In this document: one piece after another, positions 42,488 to 49,694 of the stretch | Position numbering within the stretch: the stretch's first letter is position 1 | Layout: every line of letters begins with the position of its first letter | From: CAVUWL01 sp963700105 | GTDB taxonomy: Bacteria; Actinomycetota; Thermoleophilia; Solirubrobacterales; 70-9 | DNA: 64,000 nt | Reading direction: 5' to 3' | Assembly: GCA_963700105.1 (NCBI GenBank) | Contig: CAVOWL010000003.1 | Location: 1-64,000 of the forward strand | Made by a program: the position numbers and the translations under genes | Notes under the pieces: model-generated | Told to the model about the DNA's origin: nothing | Database searches by the model: none | The model's input: only the letters and a program-made list of their open reading frames with translations

Positions 42488-44320
42488 GTGGAGCTAACGG
42501 TCGACCAGCAAAAGGAGCAGCGCGGCAAGGGCCGACCCGGCAGCCTGGAGAACCCGGAGGCCTATGAGAACGTGCCCGGCCGGGTGATCCCAATCCTCGC
42601 CCGCGAGTTTGATGACTTCGACAACGAGGCCGAGCGCTTCCTGGCGGGCGATAAAGCCGAAGATGAGTTCATCGGCTTTCGCCTCAAGCAGGGCGTCTAC
42701 GGTCAGCGCCAGCCCGATGTGCAGATGGCGCGGGTGAAGCTTCCGTTTGGCGGCGTCACCCCGGCCCAGATGGACGCCTTTGCCGACGTGATCGAGAGCT
42801 ATGCGCCGCTCAACAAGGGCCACATCACGACCAGGCAGAATGTCCAGATCCACCACGTGCCGTTGCGCGACATGGAGTCGCTGCTGCGCCGTATCTCTGA
42901 GGTTGGCCTCTCCTCGCGCGAGGGATGCGGCAACACGGTGCGCAACGTGACCGGCGATCCGTGGGCGGGTGTCGCAACTGATGAGGTCTTTGATCCGACC
43001 CCCTACGCCGGCGCCTACGTTCGCTACTTCGTCCGCCACCCGACCACGCAGCTGATGCCGCGCAAGATCAAGACGGCCTTCAGCGGCTCCGATCAGGATC
43101 GCGCCATCACCGGCATCCACGACATCGCCTTCCTCGCCCGTGAGCGCGACGGGGTCAAGGGTTTCGAGGTCAGGGTTGGCGGCGGCACCTCGATCATGGC
43201 CCGCGTCGCGCCGACACTTTATGAGTTCGTCGAGGCCGACAACGGCGATTATTTGAAGGTCTCTGAGGCGGTCCTGCGCATTTTCGATCGCCAGGAGTGG
43301 CTGCGCGTCAATCGGGCCCGGGCGCGAATCAAGGTCCTGGTCGACAAAATCGGGATCGAGAGCTTTCGCGAACTGGTCGAGGAGGAGCTGGAGGGCGCCT
43401 GGGTCGGGGATCGAGACTTCGACCTCGAGCGGCTGCGCTTCGACGATGACGAGGAGGCAAACGCACCGCAGATCCCACCCGCACCGGCCTCGCCCAACGG
43501 CGATCGCTCTGAGTTCGACCGCTTCTGTGAGGCCAATGTGGTGGCACAGCGCCAGTCCGGCTTTGCCGCGGTGGAGGTGAAGATCACCCGCGGTGACCTC
43601 AGCCCCGCCCAGTTCCGGGGACTGGGCGCAATCATGCGCGAGTTCACCGGCGGTTACGCGCGCAGCACCGTGCAGCAAAACCTGGTCTTGCGCTGGGTGC
43701 GCGAGGAGGCGCTCTATGAGGTCTGGCAGCGTCTGGTCGGGCTCGGGCTGGGCGAGGCGGGGGCCCGCCAGATCAGCGACGTGGTCAGCTGCCCCGGCAC
43801 CGATAGCTGCAAACTCGGCATCACCAGCTCGATGGGGCTCAACCGGGCAATCGAGGAGCGGCTCGAGGCGATGGAGATCGCCGATCCACAGACGAAGCGA
43901 ATCCAGATCAAAATGAGCGGCTGCCCGAACGGCTGCAGCCAGCACCACATCGCAAATATTGGTTTCTACGGCGCCTCGCTGAAGTTGGGCGAGCGCCAGA
44001 TGCCCGCCTACATTCCCCACATCGGCGGCAACTACGAGGGCGGCGAGGTGATTTTCGGCAAGCGGCTGAAGTCGAGGCTGCCCGCCAGGCGCGTCCCCGA
44101 GGCGGTCGAGCGCTGGATCGGCCTGTATCAGGCAGAGCGCGCCGCGGGGGAGGAGTTCAACGCCTTCGCCGAGCGGGTCGGTGCCGAGCGCTTTGAAGCC
44201 GCGGTAAAGGAGCTGACCCTGCCCGCCGAGTTCAGCCTCGAGACCATGCAGCAGTTCATCGATTGGAACCGCTCCAGCCCCTACAAGGTCGAGCGCGGCG
44301 AGGGCGAGTGCGCGATCTAG
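42488..44320 (+). CDS. sir: Ferredoxin-type sulfite (or nitrite) reductase
   Basis: 610 aa, with the duplicated ferredoxin-like/sirohaem fold. The first half has 'PLNKGHITTRQNVQIHHVPL' and 'GCGNTVRNVTGDPWAG'; the second half carries the [4Fe-4S]/sirohaem ligands in 'SCPGTDSCKLGI' (Cys435, Cys441) and 'SGCPNGCSQHH' (Cys479, Cys483). It reduces sulfite to sulfide by six electrons; nitrite reduction cannot be excluded from sequence, but cysH, sat and cysC downstream point to sulfite. GTG 42488 is chosen from the leaderless promoter; TTG 42479 would add three residues. First gene of the operon. Confidence 0.88.
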   Translation: MELTVDQQKEQRGKGRPGSLENPEAYENVPGRVIPILAREFDDFDNEAERFLAGDKAEDEFIGFRLKQGVYGQRQPDVQMARVKLPFGGVTPAQMDAFADVIESYAPLNKGHITTRQNVQIHHVPLRDMESLLRRISEVGLSSREGCGNTVRNVTGDPWAGVATDEVFDPTPYAGAYVRYFVRHPTTQLMPRKIKTAFSGSDQDRAITGIHDIAFLARERDGVKGFEVRVGGGTSIMARVAPTLYEFVEADNGDYLKVSEAVLRIFDRQEWLRVNRARARIKVLVDKIGIESFRELVEEELEGAWVGDRDFDLERLRFDDDEEANAPQIPPAPASPNGDRSEFDRFCEANVVAQRQSGFAAVEVKITRGDLSPAQFRGLGAIMREFTGGYARSTVQQNLVLRWVREEALYEVWQRLVGLGLGEAGARQISDVVSCPGTDSCKLGITSSMGLNRAIEERLEAMEIADPQTKRIQIKMSGCPNGCSQHHIANIGFYGASLKLGERQMPAYIPHIGGNYEGGEVIFGKRLKSRLPARRVPEAVERWIGLYQAERAAGEEFNAFAERVGAERFEAAVKELTLPAEFSLETMQQFIDWNRSSPYKVERGEGECAI

Positions 44321-44330
44321 GCGCGATGCG

Positions 44331-45050
44331 ATGAAGCCTCCGCCTGCCACACTCCCCGCTCCGATGCCGACTGCGACCGAGATCGATCCCGCCGCCGTGG
44401 CCGCAGACCTCGAGGGGCGAACGGCGCAGGAGGCGATGGTCTGGATGTTTGAGACCTTTGGTCCCGAGCACTACATCGCCTGCTCCTTCCAAAAGACCAG
44501 CTCGGTCACCGCTCACATGGCAAGCCGGATCAATCCTGAGGCCCGCTTCTTCTACCTCGATACCGACCTGCTCTTCCCCGAGACCTATGAGACGCGAGAC
44601 CGGCTTGCCCAGCACCTCGGGGTGGAGTTCGATCGTTTTCACAACCTGACCCTTGCCGAGCAGGCGCTCCAGCACGGTGAGGAGCTGTGGAAGCGGGATG
44701 CCGATTCCTGCTGCGGAGTGCGCAAGGTCGAGCCGATGGCACGAGCGCTTTCCTCCGTAGACTGCTGGGTCGCCGGTGTCCGGCGCGAGGATTCCAGCAG
44801 CCGCTCTTCGACGCCGAAGTTCGGCTGGGACAAGCGCTTTGACCTCTGGAAGCTCAATCCACTCGCCGACTGGACCGAGCGCGACGTCTGGAACTACATC
44901 CGTGAGCACCACCTCCCCTACAACCCGCTCCACGATCGCGGCTATCCCTCGATCGGATGCACGCACTGCACCCAGCCGGTCGGACCTGGTGCCTCCCCGC
45001 GAGATGGTCGCTGGGCGGGCGTCGCCAAGACCGAGTGCGGTATTAACTAG
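44331..45050 (+). CDS. cysH: Adenylylsulfate/PAPS reductase, Fe-S type
   Basis: 239 aa. PP-loop fold with 'IACSFQKTSSVTAHM' and 'RFFYLDTDLLFPETYE'. The iron-sulfur ligands 'DADSCCGVRKVEP' (Cys126-127) and 'SIGCTHCTQPV' (~210, 213), plus the terminal catalytic 'KTECGIN', mark the assimilatory APS-reductase type, which uses APS directly. It produces sulfite for the upstream reductase. ATG 44331 starts 10 nt after the sir stop; ATG 44364 is an alternative because the first 11 residues are Pro-rich and unconserved in appearance. Confidence 0.9.
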   Translation: MKPPPATLPAPMPTATEIDPAAVAADLEGRTAQEAMVWMFETFGPEHYIACSFQKTSSVTAHMASRINPEARFFYLDTDLLFPETYETRDRLAQHLGVEFDRFHNLTLAEQALQHGEELWKRDADSCCGVRKVEPMARALSSVDCWVAGVRREDSSSRSSTPKFGWDKRFDLWKLNPLADWTERDVWNYIREHHLPYNPLHDRGYPSIGCTHCTQPVGPGASPRDGRWAGVAKTECGIN

Positions 45051-45089
45051 CCGCGCCAGCCACGCGCCTCTCCCTCCGTCCCCAACCGA

Positions 45090-46190
45090 TTGGTGAACCG
45101 CCAAACTATGAGCCCCCCAGAGACGATGACCGACCTATCCCTGACCCTCTCCGAGCGCCACACGGCGGACTTCGAGATGATCGCCAACGGCGGCTTTGCC
45201 CCGCTCACCGGCTTTCAGGGCTCCGCCGACTGGGAGCGGGTCTGCGCGCAGATGCGCACCGCCGGCGGCGATTACTGGCCGATCCCGATCACCCTGGCCT
45301 CGGAGCTTTCCTGCGCGCCCGGCGACCTTGTCGAGCTGGTGGGCGAGGAAGGTAAGGCGCTGGGGCGGATCAGGGTGGAGGAGATATTTGAGCGCGACAC
45401 CCGCAGCGAGGCCGAGCGGGTCTACGGCACCACCGACCCCGAGCACCCGGGGGTGGCGGCGATCTATGAGGAGGGAGAGCGCTGTCTCGCCGGGCCGATC
45501 GAGGTCGACGCCCTGCCCGATCACGAGGAGGCCTTCATGCGCCGCTACCTGACGCCGGCGCAGACCCGGGAGGAGTTCAAGCGGCGTGGCTGGAAGCGGA
45601 TCGTCGCCTTTCAGACCCGCAACCCGATCCACCGCGCCCACGAGTACCTGACCAAGGCGGCGCTTGAGAGCGCCGACGGCCTCTTCATCCATCCCCTGAT
45701 CGGCAAAACCAAGGCCGGTGACATCCCCGCCGACGTGCGGATGCGCTGCTATGAGGTGCTGATCGAGAACTATTACCCCAAGGACCGGGTGCTGTTGGGG
45801 GTGAAGCCGGCCAAGATGCACTACGCAGGGCCGCGCGAGGCGGTCCTGCACGCGATCGTGCGCCGCAACTACGGAGCGACCCACTTCATCGTCGGTCGCG
45901 ATCACGCCGGCGCCGGGGACTACTACGGCACCTATGACGCGCAAAAGATCTTCGAGCAGATCGATATCGATGAGCTGGGAATCGAGCCGCTGATGTTTGA
46001 GCACACCTTCTGGTGTGAGGACTGCGAGGGCCTCGCCTCGAACAAGACCTGCCCTCACGACGGCGACGCCCACCTGTTCTTATCCGGGACCAAGGTGCGC
46101 GAAATGCTGGGGCGGGGCGAAAAGCCGCCGCATGAGTTCTCGCGCGATGAGGTCGCCGAGATCCTGATCGACGCCTACAAGGAGGACTGA
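45090..46190 (+). CDS. sat: Sulfate adenylyltransferase (ATP sulfurylase)
   Basis: 366 aa. Dissimilatory/Sat-type enzyme with the nucleotide-binding 'FQTRNPIHRAHEYLTK' (~172-188), 'GRDHAGAGDYYG' (~268) and a Cys cluster 'FWCEDCEGLASNKTCPH'. It makes APS from sulfate and ATP. The N-terminus reads LVNR, as in the family's usual 'PHGG.LVNR', but the preceding PHGG part is absent and the cysH stop is only 39 nt upstream, so the chain is slightly short. TTG 45090 or GTG 45093 keeps LVNR; ATG 45108 would lose it. Confidence 0.88.
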   Translation: MVNRQTMSPPETMTDLSLTLSERHTADFEMIANGGFAPLTGFQGSADWERVCAQMRTAGGDYWPIPITLASELSCAPGDLVELVGEEGKALGRIRVEEIFERDTRSEAERVYGTTDPEHPGVAAIYEEGERCLAGPIEVDALPDHEEAFMRRYLTPAQTREEFKRRGWKRIVAFQTRNPIHRAHEYLTKAALESADGLFIHPLIGKTKAGDIPADVRMRCYEVLIENYYPKDRVLLGVKPAKMHYAGPREAVLHAIVRRNYGATHFIVGRDHAGAGDYYGTYDAQKIFEQIDIDELGIEPLMFEHTFWCEDCEGLASNKTCPHDGDAHLFLSGTKVREMLGRGEKPPHEFSRDEVAEILIDAYKED

Positions 46191-46196
46191 GTACCG

Positions 46197-46751
46197 ATGT
46201 CTGATGAGAAGGGCTTCACCCTCTGGTTCACGGGGCTCTCCGGAGCCGGCAAGACGACGATCTCAAGGCTCCTGGAGGGCCACCTGCGCGAGCGGGGCTC
46301 AAAGCTCGAGATCCTCGACGGTGACATCGTGCGCGAAAATCTCTCCAAGGGGCTCGGCTTCTCCAAGGAGGATCGCGACACCAACATCCGCCGCATCGCC
46401 TTCGTCGCCGACCTGCTCTCCCGCAACGGGGTGCCGGTGATCACCGCGGCGATCTCCCCCTACGCCGAGATCCGCGCCGAGGCTCGCGAGCTGATGGGGG
46501 AGCGCTTCATCGAGGTCTTTGCCAAGGCCTCGGTCGACACCTGCGCCGCGCGCGACGTCAAGGGCCTCTACGCAAAAGCCTTCTCCGGGGAGATCAAGGA
46601 ATTCACCGGCGTCTCAGATCCCTACGAGGCACCCGATGACGCCGAGGTGATCTGTAACACCGAAACCGAATCGCCGGAGGAGTCCGCCGAGAAGGTCCTG
46701 GCCTACCTGGAGGCCCGCGAGCTGGTTCCGCGGGCGGCGGTCGCTGCCTAG
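46197..46751 (+). CDS. cysC: Adenylylsulfate kinase
   Basis: 184 aa. P-loop 'GLSGAGKTT' at residues 13-21, then 'LEILDGDIVRENLSKGLGFS' and 'DRDTNIRRIAFVADLL', characteristic of APS kinase. It phosphorylates APS to PAPS. It starts 7 nt after the sat stop, with AGGAGG at the end of sat. An APS kinase is not needed where CysH uses APS directly, so PAPS may serve a sulfotransferase or a second reductase. Last gene of the sulfate operon, convergent with the PHP gene. Confidence 0.93.
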   Translation: MSDEKGFTLWFTGLSGAGKTTISRLLEGHLRERGSKLEILDGDIVRENLSKGLGFSKEDRDTNIRRIAFVADLLSRNGVPVITAAISPYAEIRAEARELMGERFIEVFAKASVDTCAARDVKGLYAKAFSGEIKEFTGVSDPYEAPDDAEVICNTETESPEESAEKVLAYLEARELVPRAAVAA

Positions 46752-46772
46752 CTGGGTAAAGGTCGCCGAGCC

Positions 46773-47582
46773 CTAGGGTCGCGGAGGTAGCTGCGGCTGT
46801 CCGAGGCCGTAGGTCTGATAGGCCCCGAAGCGGTTGAAGGTCTTATGGCTGGGCCCGTGGTAATCCGATGACCCGGTTGCGAACAGTTCCAGCCTCTTGC
46901 AGAGGCCGAGCAGATGGGCGGTCTGCTCCTTGCTGTGGGAGGGATAGAAGGCCTCGACCCCATCGAGATTGAGGTTTTTGATCAGAGCCTCGACCTCGGC
47001 CGGCGCGGAGATGTCCCAGTAAGGATGGGCGATGACGGCGCACCCACCGGCGCCGTGGATCAGCTCGATCGCCTGCTCTGCATCGGGCCAGCGCCGCGGC
47101 ACGAATGCCTTTGCGCCGGGGACAAGGTACTGCTCAAAAAAGGGCCCCATGTCATCGCCCGCTCCGGCGGCCCGGGCGATATGGGGGCGTCCAATCGAGA
47201 GGGCATCGCCGGCCTCTCGAACCGCGTCCTCGAGGTGAATGTCAAAGCCCTCCCGGCGCAGGTTCTCAACTATCTCCCCGGCGCGGGCGACCCGCTCGTG
47301 CTGGGCGCGCTCGCAGGCGGGCGCAATTGCCCCGAGCTCAACCCAGTAGCCGCAGATATGCAGGTCATCGGCGTACTCGTGCACGCACGACATCTCGATC
47401 GCCGGCACCAGCTCAATCTCAAGCTCGGCGGCCGCGGCCGCCGCCTCGGGCACCCCCGCGATCGCGTCGTGATCGGTCAGCGCCAGCGTGCTGACCCCGG
47501 CCGCGGCCGCCGCCACCACCACCTCCGACGGCGCCAGCTGCCCGTCAGAGACGCTCGAGTGACTCTGTAGCTCGACTAGCAT
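46773..47582 (-). CDS. PHP-domain phosphoesterase (YciV/TrpH-like)
   Basis: 269 aa. PHP metal-binding motifs: 'ELQSHSSVSDG' (N-terminal HxH-type, first His replaced by Gln), 'LALTDHDAIAG', 'PAIEMSC' and 'GSSDYHGPSH'. This is the YciV/RNase AM (TrpH) subfamily, whose members remove the 3'-phosphate of 3',5'-nucleoside bisphosphates such as pAp and trim RNA 5' ends. Next to cysC, pAp clearance is a reasonable role (inference). ATG 47582 follows TAGGCT by 6 nt, again leaderless. Convergent with cysC (21-nt gap). Confidence 0.82.
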   Translation of the reverse strand: MLVELQSHSSVSDGQLAPSEVVVAAAAAGVSTLALTDHDAIAGVPEAAAAAAELEIELVPAIEMSCVHEYADDLHICGYWVELGAIAPACERAQHERVARAGEIVENLRREGFDIHLEDAVREAGDALSIGRPHIARAAGAGDDMGPFFEQYLVPGAKAFVPRRWPDAEQAIELIHGAGGCAVIAHPYWDISAPAEVEALIKNLNLDGVEAFYPSHSKEQTAHLLGLCKRLELFATGSSDYHGPSHKTFNRFGAYQTYGLGQPQLPPRP

Positions 47583-47588
47583 GGGGGC

Positions 47589-47594
47589 AGCCTA
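47589..47594 (-). promoter_or_regulatory. -10 element of PHP gene (leaderless type)
   Basis: Minus-strand TAGGCT ends 6 nt before the ATG at 47582. Confidence 0.4.
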
Positions 47595-47651
47595 GTCATC
47601 CTCGGCGGGCCGGGAAGCGGTCCGATTGCCGAACTTGGCGGTTAGGGATGA

Positions 47652-49589
47652 GTGAGACAGGGAATGAACGCGATCACCGACAAAATCGCAGGCCTTCACG
47701 GCGCCGGCATCGCTGCCGCGGCAGCGCTCTGCGCTGGCGCCGCTTTGATCAGCGCCCCCGCGGCCCTCGCCGCGCCGGCCTGGCTGGCCCCCACCAACCT
47801 GTCCGCACCCGGCAGGGAAGCGAGCAACTCCTCGGTGGCGATGGATGAAGCCGGCGAAACGGTCGCGGTCTGGGAGCGCCAGAGCGAAACCGGGGTCGAC
47901 AGCGACGTGCAGGCCGCCACCCGCGCCCCCGGCGGCGGTTTCTCCGAACCGATCCGGCTCTCGGGCGCGGCGACCGAACCCGACGTGGCGATCACCCCCT
48001 CCGGAGAAGCGATCGTGGTCTGGCGCTTTTTCGAAGTGAGCAGCGGGGAATACGTGATCCAGGCCGCAACCCGCCAACCGGGCGGGGCCTTTTCGGCGCC
48101 GCTTGAAATCTCTCGTTCCTCCGCGCAGGCTCTGCCCCAGGACCTGCGCGTGGCGATCAACGCAAAGGGCGAGGCGGCCGTGGTATGGATCCAGCAGAAC
48201 CCGAGCTCAGGGCTGAAAGAAAACCCGAGCTTCGTCGAGGCCTCGGTTCGCGCCCCGGGAGCTGGTTTCTCGGCTCCGGAAACGATCTCCCCCCAACCCC
48301 TGGTCTCCGGTCAAAGCGCCGCGCACCCCCGGGTTGGGATCGATGCCGCCGGCGATGTCAGGGCGGTTTGGGAATACTTCGACGGAACCGATGATCTGAT
48401 TGAAACCGCCAGCCGCCCCCCGGGCGGCAGCTTCTCGGCTCCGAAACCGCTCAGCGTCGACGGAGAAGACGCGTTTGGCCCCGACCTCGCGGTCGATGTC
48501 GCCGGAGCGACGACGGTGGTCTGGGATCAGGACAAGGAAAGTAACTTCACCGTGCGCGGCGCCGGTGCCGCCGCGGGCGCTGAACTGGGAAGCCCGGTCA
48601 ACCTCTCCACCAGCTCGGCATCCAGCCTCGGAGAACCGGTGATCGCGACCGCGCCGGGCGGCGCGGCCACCGTCGCCTGGACCCAGTCAAACGGCGCCAA
48701 CAATCTGATCCAGGCCGCCGCCGGTACCAGCGGGGGGGCCTTCGCCTCCCAGCAGGCGGTCTCTGCCGTCGGCCAGGAAGGTCTCAATCCCGAAGTCTCA
48801 GAGGATCGCGCCGGCGCCTCGACGATCGTCTGGCAGGGCTCCAACGGCACCAACGACATCGTCGAGGCCGCAACCGGCTCCCCCGCCGGGGGCTTCTCGG
48901 CTGCGGCTGAACTCTCCGCGGCCGGCCAGGACGCGGTCTTTCCCCGGGTCGCGATGGACGCCGGCGGTGATGCGACCGCGGTGTGGTGGCGATCCGATGG
49001 CACCAACGCGATCGTGCAGGCGGCGGGCTATGACGCCGACGCACCGACCCTGGGCGGCGTCTCGATCCCCTCTTCGGGCACGGTTGGGGTCCCCGTCTCC
49101 TTCTCGGCCAAGCCCGTTGACGTCTGGCCAATCGCTTCAACCAGCTTCGGCTTCGGCGACGGGACCCACGCCGAAGGCAGCGCCGTCTCCCACACCTACA
49201 CCGCGCCGGGTACCTATGCGGTGACGATCACCGCTAAGGATGCCGCCGGAAGCGCGGTCAGCGCCAGCGCAACGATCACCGTCCTGCCCTCAAACGATTT
49301 CGCGATCGGCAAGCTGAAGCTGAACCGGAAGGTGGGGACGGGCGCATTGAGCGTCATCGTTCCCGGTCCCGGCAGGCTCGATCTGAGCGGCAGGGGTGTC
49401 AAGGCGGAAAGGCTTCGGCCCAAACGAGCGGGCAAGGTGAGGATCTTGATCAGGGCTCGGGGTTCCGCGCGCAAGCGGCTGATCAAGCGTGGCCGGGTCA
49501 AGCTGGAGCTCTCCCTCGCCTTCACCCCCAGCGGCGGGGACACCGCCACCAAGCACAAACGGGTAACCCTGCTCAAGCGGCGCCGCTGA
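47652..49589 (+). CDS. Exported repeat protein with PKD-like domain and basic tail
   Basis: 645 aa (GTG 47652; ATG 47664 is a good alternative start four codons on). The signal peptide ends near 'ALAAPAW' (~42). Residues ~50-460 are about seven repeats of ~55-65 aa with the outline 'P.VA....G.A.VVW', then 'I.AA.R.PGG.FSAP..LS', a probable beta-propeller. A PKD/Ig-like domain follows (~465-555; 'FGFGDGTHAEGSAVSHTYT'), then a C-terminal domain ending in a Lys/Arg-rich tail ('KHKRVTLLKRRR'). It shares export, repeat style, basic tail and GAA-rich codon use with the operon at 1-17.5 kb, though the repeats differ. Function unknown; an extracellular or wall protein is likely. Confidence 0.8.
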   Translation: MRQGMNAITDKIAGLHGAGIAAAAALCAGAALISAPAALAAPAWLAPTNLSAPGREASNSSVAMDEAGETVAVWERQSETGVDSDVQAATRAPGGGFSEPIRLSGAATEPDVAITPSGEAIVVWRFFEVSSGEYVIQAATRQPGGAFSAPLEISRSSAQALPQDLRVAINAKGEAAVVWIQQNPSSGLKENPSFVEASVRAPGAGFSAPETISPQPLVSGQSAAHPRVGIDAAGDVRAVWEYFDGTDDLIETASRPPGGSFSAPKPLSVDGEDAFGPDLAVDVAGATTVVWDQDKESNFTVRGAGAAAGAELGSPVNLSTSSASSLGEPVIATAPGGAATVAWTQSNGANNLIQAAAGTSGGAFASQQAVSAVGQEGLNPEVSEDRAGASTIVWQGSNGTNDIVEAATGSPAGGFSAAAELSAAGQDAVFPRVAMDAGGDATAVWWRSDGTNAIVQAAGYDADAPTLGGVSIPSSGTVGVPVSFSAKPVDVWPIASTSFGFGDGTHAEGSAVSHTYTAPGTYAVTITAKDAAGSAVSASATITVLPSNDFAIGKLKLNRKVGTGALSVIVPGPGRLDLSGRGVKAERLRPKRAGKVRILIRARGSARKRLIKRGRVKLELSLAFTPSGGDTATKHKRVTLLKRRR

Positions 49590-49619
49590 CGCCGAGGGGC
49601 TGAATAGACTGCGCCGCCG

Positions 49620-49694
49620 ATGAGCCCCAGGCGAGCCAGATTTCCAGGCCCCATTCCGCCGCGAGGGCGAGCGGGGGGGCGAGCTGATGTTTGA
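49620..49694 (+). CDS. Candidate 24-aa leader peptide overlapping the carboxylase start
   Basis: ATG 49620 lies 9 nt after TAGACT (49605-49610), so it could head a leaderless transcript. The frame (MSPRRARFPGPIPPRG...) ends at TGA 49692-49694, eight bases inside the biotin carboxylase gene (ATG 49687). It is Arg/Pro/Gly-rich. It may be a regulatory leader or chance. Confidence 0.25.
   Translation: MSPRRARFPGPIPPRGRAGGRADV

Noticed and set aside
42494..44350. A 618-codon antisense frame across the sulfite reductase gene
   Set aside because: A typical shadow of a GC-rich gene with strong third-position bias; the sense strand has the Fe-S/sirohaem ligands.
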